The notes below the pieces were generated by a model that was not told the origin of the DNA, did no database searches, and saw nothing but the letters and a program-made list of their open reading frames with translations. Shown piece by piece: positions 27,663-37,943 of a stretch of DNA of 64,000 nt. This DNA comes from Veillonella rodentium (GTDB taxonomy: Bacteria > Bacillota > Negativicutes > Veillonellales > Veillonellaceae), in NCBI RefSeq assembly GCF_900187285.1, contig NZ_LT906470.1, forward strand, positions 1,746,001 through 1,810,000, written 5' to 3'. How positions within the stretch are numbered: position 1 is the first letter of the stretch; each line of letters opens with the position of its first letter. Position numbers and translations under genes: made by a program.

Positions 27663-29645
27663 ATGCAAATCACCGATTTATTAAAACCGGAATCCGTCCT
27701 CTTAAACGCGGAGCCGGTAACAAAGGCAGATGCCATTTACATGTTAGGGGAACTGATGGATAAGGGCGGCCATCTCATCGACAAAGCAGAGTATCTGGCG
27801 GCCGTTTTCGCCCGTGAAGAATCCGGTTCCACCGGTCTCGGCGACGGTATCGCCACACCTCACGCCAAATCCACAGGCGTTCGCGAAGCAGGCCTTGCGG
27901 CTATGGTCGTGCCGAACGGCGTCGATTTCGAGGCCTTAGACGGTCAACCGTCCCGCTTATTCTTCATGATTGCCGCTCCGGAAGGAGCTGCAGATACGCA
28001 TGTAGAGGTTTTAAGTCAACTCGCGACGATGGTTATCGATCCGGATTTCAAGGAGGCCCTCATCGCCGCCCCTACGGTAGAGCGGTTCCTGGAACTCATC
28101 ACGGCTAAGGAGCAAGGCCACTTTGATCCGTCCGTAGCGGGATGTATCAAATCCGCTACGACCGCTGAAAGCACATTAAGTGTTGCGCAATCCGACAATG
28201 CCGCAACCGATACAACGGCTTTCGCAACAGAAACAGCGACTGCAACCAATCCGTATTATGATGTATTAGCCGTTACAGGCTGTCCTACGGGCATCGCCCA
28301 CACCTACATGGCGGCGGAATCATTAGACCGCAAAGCCAAGGAGATGGGCATCTCCCTAAAGGTTGAAAAGAACGGTGCATCCGGCGTAAAAGACGCGCTC
28401 ACAGCGGAGGAAATCGCACACGCAAAATGCATCATCATCGCATCTGACCGCCAAGTCGAAATGGCTCGCTTCAACGGTAAGCCGATGATTCAGACAAAGG
28501 TTGCCAACGGCATCAACAAGGCTGAGGAATTATTAACGGAAGCCATGTCTGGTACAGCACCTGTATACCACGCCTCCAACGCCGAGCAACAAGACTCGGA
28601 AGTGACCGGAGATGCTTCGGACAGCATCGGTCGTCAAATTTACAAACATCTGATGAACGGCGTATCCCATATGTTACCATTCGTTATCGGCGGCGGTATC
28701 TTAATCGCATTGGCATTCCTCTTTGATACACTCGATCCGGCAAATCCTAAAAACTTCGGTTCCGGTACGCCGCTTGCAGCATTTCTGATGCAAATCGGCG
28801 GCGCCTCCTTCGGATTCATGTTGCCGGTTCTCGCCGGCTATATCGCCATGAGTATCGCAGACCGTCCCGGTCTCGTAGCAGGCTTTGTAGGCGGTTTATT
28901 AGCAAACCAGGGCGGCTCCGGCTTTCTCGGCGCCTTAATTGCCGGCTTTGCAGCGGGCTATTTAGTCTTATTGGTTAAAAAACTCGTATCCGGCCTGCCG
29001 GAAGCATTGGAGGGCACGAAGCCCGTTCTCTTCTATCCGGTACTAGGCGTATTATTCATAGGCCTTGCTATTACCTTTATCATCAATCCGCCGGTATCCG
29101 CACTTAACCACTGGTTGATGGATTCCCTGCAATCCATGGGCACCACAAGCCGTGTATTGTTGGGTCTTATCTTCGGCGCTATGATGTCCGTTGATATGGG
29201 CGGTCCTGTAAACAAAGCAGCTTACGTTATCGGTACCGGCGCTTTAGCAACCGGTGAATACGGTATCATGGCGGCGGTTATGGCAGGCGGCATGGTGCCA
29301 CCATTGGCGATTGCCCTTTGCACGACCTTCTTCCCTAGCCGTTTTACCGAAGCGGAACGCAAATCCGGTTTGACCAACTACATCATGGGCCTCTCCTTCA
29401 TCACCGAAGGTGCCATCCCGTTTGCAGCGGCCGATCCGATTCGCGTATTGCCGGCCTGCATCATCGGTGCCGGTACAGCAGGCGCATTATCTATGTTATT
29501 TGAATGCACCCTACGCGCTCCTCACGGCGGGATTTTCGTGGTGCCGACCATCGGCAATCCGCTACTTTATCTCGCATCCATCGCCATCGGTTCCGTTATT
29601 GCATGTATCATCTTAGGCCTGGTAAAACCGAGCTTGAAAAAATAA
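27663..29645 (+). CDS. fruA: Fructose-specific PTS enzyme IIABC
   Basis: Imports fructose and phosphorylates it at C1. Domains in order: EIIA (residues 1-150, phospho-His67 in GDGIATPHAKS), a short Ala/Thr-rich linker, EIIB (about 197-295, phospho-Cys207 in VTGCPTGIAHTYMAAE) and membrane EIIC (about 320-660, with GGPVNKAAYVIG and FITEGAIPFAAADP). Length 660 residues is typical for an A-B-C fusion. AAGGAG lies upstream of the ATG. It forms an operon with fruK, and phosphate would come from the ptsI-ptsH products encoded 3 kb away. Confidence 0.95.
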   Translation: MQITDLLKPESVLLNAEPVTKADAIYMLGELMDKGGHLIDKAEYLAAVFAREESGSTGLGDGIATPHAKSTGVREAGLAAMVVPNGVDFEALDGQPSRLFFMIAAPEGAADTHVEVLSQLATMVIDPDFKEALIAAPTVERFLELITAKEQGHFDPSVAGCIKSATTAESTLSVAQSDNAATDTTAFATETATATNPYYDVLAVTGCPTGIAHTYMAAESLDRKAKEMGISLKVEKNGASGVKDALTAEEIAHAKCIIIASDRQVEMARFNGKPMIQTKVANGINKAEELLTEAMSGTAPVYHASNAEQQDSEVTGDASDSIGRQIYKHLMNGVSHMLPFVIGGGILIALAFLFDTLDPANPKNFGSGTPLAAFLMQIGGASFGFMLPVLAGYIAMSIADRPGLVAGFVGGLLANQGGSGFLGALIAGFAAGYLVLLVKKLVSGLPEALEGTKPVLFYPVLGVLFIGLAITFIINPPVSALNHWLMDSLQSMGTTSRVLLGLIFGAMMSVDMGGPVNKAAYVIGTGALATGEYGIMAAVMAGGMVPPLAIALCTTFFPSRFTEAERKSGLTNYIMGLSFITEGAIPFAAADPIRVLPACIIGAGTAGALSMLFECTLRAPHGGIFVVPTIGNPLLYLASIAIGSVIACIILGLVKPSLKK

Positions 29646-29659
29646 TATATCCTTTAGTG

Positions 29660-29690
29660 AAAGCCCTATACCGCCGCGGTATAGGGCTTT
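29660..29690 (+). terminator. Intrinsic terminator of fruK-fruA
   Basis: A 13-bp perfect stem (AAAGCCCTATACC with its complement) around GCCGC, ending in TTTT, 15 bases after the stop codon. Confidence 0.85.
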
Positions 29691-29795
29691 TACTTTCATC
29701 ATAAACAATTTCTTTACATCTCAATCGATTAACCTTAATTTAAAATTTATCATGTCTATAAAATCAGATAAATTCACGGTCCGCATATGTATAAA

Positions 29796-29809
29796 GTGTA
29801 CAATTACAC
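29796..29809 (+). promoter_or_regulatory. Dyad symmetry upstream of the tannase gene
   Basis: GTGTA-CAAT-TACAC is a perfect 5-base dyad 76 bases before the start codon, close to AT-rich -10-like sequences. It could be an operator; no regulator gene is adjacent. Confidence 0.3.
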
Positions 29810-29884
29810 GGATTTATGCTAAACTATAAATTAACTTTAAATTTTTTAACTATCAATTCATATCTAGTAGGAGAGCATTAATTC

Positions 29885-32800
29885 ATGAAGTCAACCAAGA
29901 ATCAGAAGGTCACTGCCGCCCTTTTAGCGGCAACGGCCTTAGGTGGTGTAGCACATGCGGCACCGTCCCTCAATATGAGCGATTTAGTCGGCACTAAGTC
30001 CACCGCTGAATCTAAGACTACAACCCCTTCTGCGGCGACTGTGTCTGCTGCGGCTGTACAACAAACTGCGGCGCAACCTACCGCGCCATCCGCCACACAA
30101 CCGATGGCTGCGTCGACACAATCGGAGATGCAACAAGGACAATCGTCCACATCTACCGCATCACAAGCAAATACGCCCCGTAATACCATTGATGTTACGG
30201 CAATAGCACAACCTGTTGCGACAGTACAAAAACCGCAATATACGGTAGACAAAAACACACACACCGTAATGGAGCCGACATTGGCGATGCATAGCTTAAT
30301 GAATGTACAACGTCAAACGGAGCAGTCGGTAGTGGAAAAACAAGTTGATGGAAAACCGGAATTACAAAAAACTCAAATTCAACGTGCCCCTGTGGTTCAA
30401 CAGGAACCCTCTACGGCCCCTCTGCCAATTGCAAGAACAACAACGACAAAATCCGTCGTAGCGAAACAAAAACTGACTATACGCGACATCCAACGCGCAG
30501 AACGTGAGCGTTTAGAAAAAGAAGCACTGGAGCAAGCGGCGCTGGAAGCTCAGCAGCAACAAGTAGAGGAGCAGAACCGCACAGCAAAAGCAGCTGAAGC
30601 ACAACGACAAGCCGCTCTTAAAGCTCAGCAAGAACAGTTAGCTGCTCAACAGGCGGAAGCTCGTCGACAAGCTTCCATAAAAGCCGAACAGGAGCGTATC
30701 GCGTCTCAACAAACTGAGGCTCAACGCCAAGCGGCCCTAAAAGCTGAACAAGATCGTATCGCAGCTCAACAGGCTGAACACTCCCTCATTGCGGAAGAGC
30801 AACGCGTAGCTGCCGAACAGGAACGGCTTCGTATTCAAGAAGAACAACGCCGTATGGCGGAACAAAAATACACATCTGCTCAACAAACCGAAGCACAACG
30901 GCAGGCGGCTCTCAAAGCTGAACAAGAACGTATCGCCGCTCTCAAAGCTCAACAGGAACAGCTGGCGGCTCAACAGGCTGAGGCCCAACGTCAAGCGGCC
31001 CTCAAAGCCGAACAGGAGCGTATCGCCGCTCAACAGGCTGAGCAAGAACGCTTAGCCGCTCAACAACGCGCAGCGGCAGCTGAAAAAGCTAAGGCTGAAC
31101 GCGAAGCCGCTATCAAGGCCGAGCAGGAACGTATTGCAGCTTATCAGGCCGAAGCGCAACGCCAAGCGGCTCTTAAGGCTGAGCAAGAGCGCATTGTCGC
31201 TCAACAGGCTGAGGCCCAACGGCAGGCCGCTCTCAAAGCTCAGCAGGAACAGCTAGCGGCCCAACAGGCCGAGGCTCAACGGCAGGCCGCTCTTAAAGCC
31301 GAACAGGAACGCATGGCCGCCCAACAAGCCGAAGCTCAACGGCAAGCCGTTCTTAAAGCCGAACAGGAGCGTATCGCCGCTCAACAGGCTGAGCAAGAAC
31401 GCTTAGCCGCTCAACAACGCGCAGCGGCGGCTGAAAAAGCTAAGGCTGAACGCGAAGCCGCTATCAAGGCCGAGCAGGAACGTATCGCCGCTTATCAGGC
31501 CGAAGCTCAACGGAAGGCTGCTCTCAAAGCCGAACAGGAACGCGTAGCGGCAGAAAAGGCTAAGGCTGAACAGGAACGTATTGCAGCTGAAAAAGCAAAA
31601 GCAGAAGAAGCTGAAAAAACAAAAGCTGCAGCCGAAGAAAAAGCTAAAACGGAAGCAGCAGAAAAAGCTAGAGCTGCAGAAGGCGAGAAAAACAAAGCCT
31701 CAGAAACTCAAAAAACCAAAGTTGAGGAAACTAAAACAGCTGAGGACAATACATTGCCTCAATCGTATGTAGAAAGCCGCAACAAAGCTTCTACAAAAGG
31801 ACCTGCTATAACGGACGAAAAGAATATACTTTCACAACCTATGGATCCGCCGTTGCAGGCAGATACATCCGCGAAAATCAACTTGACATTCGATGCCAAG
31901 AATTACGAAACCATGACGGGCACGGTGGATAACAAAACTATCACCTATCGTGCATTTGAATATATTCCTTATGTATCAAATCCGATTGACATCGACCAGC
32001 AATACCTCAATATCTATGTGCCGGAAGAATACTTTAACAACGGTACGATAAACGGATATACGACACAAACGGCACCTATCTTTATGCCGAACTCGGTAGG
32101 CGGTTATATGCCAAGTCAACCTATGGTACCGAAAGCTGATAATGGCAAGCCGAACAGTGCCCTTTACGCATTGTCCCGCGGTTATGTTGTGGCATCACCT
32201 GCTACGCGCGGTCGTACCAATAAGGCATCCGACGGCAATTACATCGGCAAAGCGCCGGCGGTTATCGTCGACTTACAGGCCGCTACGGCTTATTTACATG
32301 CAAATGATGCCGCTATGCCGGGTAATGCAAATCGAATCATCACAAACGGTACCAGTGCGGGCGGTGCAGTCTCCTTATTACAAGGGGCTGCGGGCAATAA
32401 CGTTGACTTCCAGCCATACTTGCAAGCCCTCGGAGCTGCTACGGCACCGACCGATGTATACGCATCCTCTGCATACGCGCCGATTACAAACCTCGATGCG
32501 GCAGACATGGCTTATGAATGGAGCTATAACGGTATTACATCATTCGATAAAGTATCTATGGGCCAAGGCGAATTACCGCAAGCCAATGTTTCCGGTAACG
32601 CCGCTCCACCGAAACGTACAACACAGCGTGTAACCTTAAATACGGATGACGTGGCATACTCGAACTTGCTCAAGGAACACTTCCCTGACTACGTAAACAA
32701 CTTGCAATTACGTGACTCCATAGGACGTGTCTTGAGACTCGACAAAAACGGTGACGGCAGCTTCAAGGCTTATGTGAAAGCTTTCATCATCGATGCGATT

Positions 32801-33322
32801 AATAAAGCGCAAGCTAATGGTACGGACGTATCGAAGCATACATATGTGATTCGAGATGCTAAAACAGGTGCTATTAAAGATATCAACTGGGAAGCGTACA
32901 ATCGTTTTGTAAGTCGCTCGAAGGCGCCGGGTGCATTCGATTCACGTAGTAACGACTCCGGTGAAAATAACCTCTTCGGTACAAGTACAAGCGATAACAA
33001 TCACTTTACGATTACCGCCGCTCTGCACGATACGACATCCAATCAGGATGTATATGTAGAAAACGCAAAAATTGTTACCATGATGAACCCGATGAATTAT
33101 CTCGGTTCACCGGCGGCAACAAATGCACGTTACTATCGTATCCGATACGGTACAGCGGATAGTAACACATCCATGGCGATTCCGTTAATCGTCGGCACAC
33201 GTGCACAAAACCTCGGATACAGGGTAGACATGGCGACGCCGTTCAACGTGGATCACTCCGGTGACTATGACCTGGAGGAACTGTTCAATTGGATGGATTC
33301 GATTGTGAAAAACGGTCGCTAA
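29885..33322 (+). CDS. Secreted subtype-B tannase with long coiled-coil stalk
   Basis: Predicted to hydrolyse galloyl ester bonds of tannins outside the cytoplasm. The 1145-residue protein starts with a signal peptide (residues 1-26, LLAATALGGVAHA), a Ser/Thr/Gln-rich segment, then an Ala/Gln/Glu/Arg/Lys coiled coil (about residues 185-615) made of imperfect 20-residue units such as AEAQRQAALKAEQERIAAQQ. The C-terminal domain (about 660-1145) matches, from memory, the 469-residue Lactobacillus plantarum tannase TanB: NRIITNGTSAGGA with nucleophile Ser824, DAADMAYEW, RYGTADSNTSMAIP with Asp1092, and DHSGDYDLEELFNW with His1124. No surface-layer or sorting motif was seen, so how it is held is unknown. 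The ATG follows TAGGAGAG. Confidence 0.9.
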   Translation: MKSTKNQKVTAALLAATALGGVAHAAPSLNMSDLVGTKSTAESKTTTPSAATVSAAAVQQTAAQPTAPSATQPMAASTQSEMQQGQSSTSTASQANTPRNTIDVTAIAQPVATVQKPQYTVDKNTHTVMEPTLAMHSLMNVQRQTEQSVVEKQVDGKPELQKTQIQRAPVVQQEPSTAPLPIARTTTTKSVVAKQKLTIRDIQRAERERLEKEALEQAALEAQQQQVEEQNRTAKAAEAQRQAALKAQQEQLAAQQAEARRQASIKAEQERIASQQTEAQRQAALKAEQDRIAAQQAEHSLIAEEQRVAAEQERLRIQEEQRRMAEQKYTSAQQTEAQRQAALKAEQERIAALKAQQEQLAAQQAEAQRQAALKAEQERIAAQQAEQERLAAQQRAAAAEKAKAEREAAIKAEQERIAAYQAEAQRQAALKAEQERIVAQQAEAQRQAALKAQQEQLAAQQAEAQRQAALKAEQERMAAQQAEAQRQAVLKAEQERIAAQQAEQERLAAQQRAAAAEKAKAEREAAIKAEQERIAAYQAEAQRKAALKAEQERVAAEKAKAEQERIAAEKAKAEEAEKTKAAAEEKAKTEAAEKARAAEGEKNKASETQKTKVEETKTAEDNTLPQSYVESRNKASTKGPAITDEKNILSQPMDPPLQADTSAKINLTFDAKNYETMTGTVDNKTITYRAFEYIPYVSNPIDIDQQYLNIYVPEEYFNNGTINGYTTQTAPIFMPNSVGGYMPSQPMVPKADNGKPNSALYALSRGYVVASPATRGRTNKASDGNYIGKAPAVIVDLQAATAYLHANDAAMPGNANRIITNGTSAGGAVSLLQGAAGNNVDFQPYLQALGAATAPTDVYASSAYAPITNLDAADMAYEWSYNGITSFDKVSMGQGELPQANVSGNAAPPKRTTQRVTLNTDDVAYSNLLKEHFPDYVNNLQLRDSIGRVLRLDKNGDGSFKAYVKAFIIDAINKAQANGTDVSKHTYVIRDAKTGAIKDINWEAYNRFVSRSKAPGAFDSRSNDSGENNLFGTSTSDNNHFTITAALHDTTSNQDVYVENAKIVTMMNPMNYLGSPAATNARYYRIRYGTADSNTSMAIPLIVGTRAQNLGYRVDMATPFNVDHSGDYDLEELFNWMDSIVKNGR
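31011..31158 (+). repeat. Internal direct repeat in the stalk, copy 1
   Basis: About 148 bases nearly identical to 31362-31509, offset 351 bases (117 codons, in frame). It encodes the unusual variant QERLAAQQRAAAAEKAKAE within the 20-residue repeat array, so it records a recent tandem duplication of part of the stalk. Confidence 0.85.
31362..31509 (+). repeat. Internal direct repeat in the stalk, copy 2
   Basis: Second copy of the block at 31011-31158; only a few silent or near-silent changes separate them by eye. Confidence 0.85.
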
Positions 33323-33368
33323 CAGATTGCTAATCAAACAATTATATAGTACATGAAAGTACATAAAG

Positions 33369-33394
33369 AAAGGACCTCCCTACGGAGGTCCTTT
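33369..33394 (+). terminator. Intrinsic terminator of the tannase gene
   Basis: Perfect 11-bp stem AAAGGACCTCC with its complement around CTAC, running into TTTTC on the plus strand. Confidence 0.85.
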
Positions 33395-33548
33395 TCTGTC
33401 ACGCTTCTTTCACTCACCATTTTTACAAGTATTCATTGCATTGTGAAAATGTATAAGTTTCGAGATATTATATTTTCAGAAATCATACTTTCAAAATATT
33501 ACATTACCGGAAATATTATACGTCCAAGAATTTATATATCCGAGAGCA

Positions 33549-34484
33549 CTATGCTTCCGGGAACAAAGGTGTCGACAAATAGCGTTCCCCTGTATCAGGA
33601 AGAATCACCACGATGTTTTTACCTTTATTTTCCGGACGTTTAGCCAACTCTTGAGCCGCCCATAATGCAGCACCGGAGGAAATACCAACCAATACGCCTT
33701 CGGTATGGCCGAATGCTTGAGCCGTTTTGAATGCATCATCATTCGCAACCTGAATAACTTCATCGTATATATGAGTATCCAATATGTCCGGAATGAAACC
33801 GGCGCCTAAGCCCTGGATTTTATGAGGGCCCGGTTTGCCATTCGATAACACCGCGGAATCAGCCGGCTCTACGGCAACCACCTTGACGCCCGGGTTCTGT
33901 TCTTTCAAATAGCGCCCCGCACCGGTCAATGTACCGCCTGTACCGACACCGGCTACATAGATATCGACAGCACCGTCTGTGTCCTGCCAAATTTCAGGAC
34001 CCGTAGTTTTATAATGAACTGCAGGGTTCGCCTGGTTTACGAATTGGCCCGCTTCAATCGCCCCAGCCGTAGCAGTTACGATTTCTTTAGCCTTAGCAAT
34101 GGCCCCCTTCATGCCGAGAGATCCATCGGTCAATACCAGTTGAGCCCCATAGCCGAGCATCAATTTACGACGTTCAATGGACATTGTTTCCGGCATTACA
34201 ATGACTACCTTATAGCCCAATGCGGCACCTACAGCGGATAAGCCGATACCGGTATTGCCGGATGTAGCCTCTACGATTGTACCACCGGGCTGTAATTCAC
34301 CGGATTCCACAGCCGCCTGAATAATAGCCGCCGCAATACGATCTTTCACGGAGCCGCCGGGATTAAAATATTCCAGCTTGGCAAAAATGTTAGACTCCGC
34401 CCCGACTGTTTTACCAAAGCGTGTAGCCGCTAGCAACGGCGTTTTACCGATTAATTCTACAAAAGATTTTGCGATATTAGACAT
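33549..34484 (-). CDS. cysK: Cysteine synthase A (O-acetylserine sulfhydrylase)
   Basis: PLP enzyme joining O-acetylserine and sulfide to make cysteine. The PLP lysine is Lys47 in NPGGSVKDRIA; the substrate loop EATSGNTGIG and the phosphate loop GTGGTLTGAGRYL are intact. The start at 34484 (311 residues) is chosen, with AAGGAG eight bases upstream; a GTG at 34493 lies in that site. The Rrf2 regulator gene stands 89 bases upstream on the same strand. Confidence 0.95.
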   Translation of the reverse strand: MSNIAKSFVELIGKTPLLAATRFGKTVGAESNIFAKLEYFNPGGSVKDRIAAAIIQAAVESGELQPGGTIVEATSGNTGIGLSAVGAALGYKVVIVMPETMSIERRKLMLGYGAQLVLTDGSLGMKGAIAKAKEIVTATAGAIEAGQFVNQANPAVHYKTTGPEIWQDTDGAVDIYVAGVGTGGTLTGAGRYLKEQNPGVKVVAVEPADSAVLSNGKPGPHKIQGLGAGFIPDILDTHIYDEVIQVANDDAFKTAQAFGHTEGVLVGISSGAALWAAQELAKRPENKGKNIVVILPDTGERYLSTPLFPEA

Positions 34485-34573
34485 AGTAATCACTCCTTAT
34501 CTAACGCTATAAACTATGTAATCATACTGATCATGTTACGAAATAATATGAATTTAAAATAGAACTTTCTATA

Positions 34574-35023
34574 TTAGATGGAGCCATCCCAGTTATCGTA
34601 TTTAGTATCGAGTTTAGCGTAAGTTCCATCAATCACATCTTGAAGCGTTACGCTGCCCAAATAATCGTGAATGTAGTTTTGCAACCCGGCCCAGAATCCA
34701 ACGGTCCGCTCATTGATAACCGCATCGGTAGAAACCCCTTCATCAAGAGTGGAAATAATCGCCATGGATTCCTCCGTGGCGAGTAAAATCTCGATTATGG
34801 TGTATTCCTCTGGGGCTTTGGATAGTCGATAACCGCCGTATTTTCCACGAATACTATCCACTAAATCAGCCGCCACTAATCGGGCTACAATGCCTTCCAG
34901 ATATTTTTCGGATATACCTTGACGCTCTGCAACGGATCGTAAGGACACGGGCTTTTCCTGCCCCTGCTCCGCCAAATCGATGAGTACCATCAACGCATAT
35001 CGGCCTTTTGTGGAAATTCTCAT
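34574..35023 (-). CDS. Rrf2-family transcriptional regulator (CymR-like)
   Basis: Winged-helix repressor of 149 residues with the family N-terminus MRISTKGRYALMVLIDLAE and the wing region VDSIRGKYGGYRLSK. It has no cysteines, so it cannot carry the iron-sulfur cluster of IscR or NsrR. With cysK directly downstream, it resembles CymR, which controls cysteine metabolism in Bacillus and Staphylococcus and senses O-acetylserine through a complex with CysK. That role here is inference from family and neighbour. Confidence 0.85.
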   Translation of the reverse strand: MRISTKGRYALMVLIDLAEQGQEKPVSLRSVAERQGISEKYLEGIVARLVAADLVDSIRGKYGGYRLSKAPEEYTIIEILLATEESMAIISTLDEGVSTDAVINERTVGFWAGLQNYIHDYLGSVTLQDVIDGTYAKLDTKYDNWDGSI

Positions 35024-35360
35024 ATATTTTGCCTTTCTTTATAAAAGCCAAGACGCTCTAATATATTTAAAATGTAATTCCTATCTACGCTTTCAAAACC
35101 TTGTATATCACTAGGAATTAATTTTATTATAAAATAACTGAATCAAAATTGCAAGAACTTATATAACACAAAAGGACCAACCCGAAGGCCAGTCCTTTTG
35201 CGTATAGTTTGTAGTTTGTTATATGAGGTTTACCATGATGAATTGGAGAGGGTTCATCAGGTTATTGGGACTTACCGGAATCGATAGGGATACGATCCGC
35301 GCCCGTAATATCATTTGAGGAGTTGTCTAAATGGTCTAGATAAAAGGTATACGAGATAAA
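35024..35360. other. Intergenic region between the Rrf2 gene and ahpC
   Basis: It holds the promoter area of the Rrf2-cysK unit, the ahpC terminator (35171-35198), and on the plus strand a possible 27-codon open frame (35235-35318) preceded by GAGG six bases before its ATG. Nothing else is recognised. Confidence 0.4.
35171..35198 (-). terminator. Intrinsic terminator of ahpC with TTCG tetraloop
   Basis: On the minus strand AAAGGACTGGCC pairs with GGTTGGTCCTTT over a TTCG loop and runs into TTTTG. Twelve base pairs, three of them G-T. Confidence 0.85.
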
Positions 35361-35924
35361 TTAAATTTTACCTACAAGATCAAGACCCGGTTTTAACGTT
35401 TCTTTACCCGGTTTCCAACGTGCAGGACACACTTGGTCACCATGTTTAGCTACGAATTGAGCCGCTTGTACTTTACGTACTAATTCTTCGGCGGAACGAC
35501 CGATACCCATGTCATGGATTTCAGCAGTACGAATGATACCTTCCGGATCCACAACGAATGTACCGCGATATGCCATAGCGGACTCAGGATCGAATACATC
35601 AAAGAAATCAGCTAATTCATGTTTCTTATCAGCCAACATGTAGTACTCGATTTTATTGATACTTGGAGAAGCATCGGACCATGCTTTGTGAACGAATTCG
35701 GAGTCAGTGGATACGGAGTATACTTCACAACCCAATTCTTTCAATTCCGCATAGGAATCTTGTACATCTTCCAATTCAGTTGGACAAACAAATGTGAAAT
35801 CCGCTGGATAAAATACGAACACAGACCATTTACCCAATACATCTGCAGTGCTTACCTTTACCAATTCAGGTTTTTTGAAAGCATCAAGTGTAAACTCAGG
35901 AAGTTTTTTACCTATAATAGACAT
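35361..35924 (-). CDS. ahpC: Peroxiredoxin AhpC (typical 2-Cys)
   Basis: Reduces hydrogen peroxide and organic hydroperoxides in the cytosol, important for an anaerobe. Length 187 residues from the second ATG (AAGGAGG five bases upstream). Peroxidatic Cys47 sits in DFTFVCPTE and resolving Cys166 in VCPARWKPG, with the C-terminal YF-less tail LDLVGKI. No AhpF reductase gene is adjacent, so another thioredoxin-like donor must recharge it. Confidence 0.95.
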   Translation of the reverse strand: MSIIGKKLPEFTLDAFKKPELVKVSTADVLGKWSVFVFYPADFTFVCPTELEDVQDSYAELKELGCEVYSVSTDSEFVHKAWSDASPSINKIEYYMLADKKHELADFFDVFDPESAMAYRGTFVVDPEGIIRTAEIHDMGIGRSAEELVRKVQAAQFVAKHGDQVCPARWKPGKETLKPGLDLVGKI

Positions 35925-36108
35925 CATGTCCTCCTTGTATAAATTCCATTTTTAGTTAACATATTTACATTGATGTACTTATCATCAAATCTATATCTAT
36001 CTTTGTCTATATAATAACAAAAATCATTTAATATTGCAAGCATTATTTTTAAATTTATCGATATATTTTTCTGTAACAGTTTTGACTGTCAAAAAAGAAA
36101 GCAGATAC

Positions 36109-37940
<1,832 letters not shown>

Positions 37941-37943
37941 CTA

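Noticed and set aside
30500-31700. Repeat array as a CRISPR or satellite
   Set aside because: It is in frame, encodes a continuous coiled coil and has no spacer structure.
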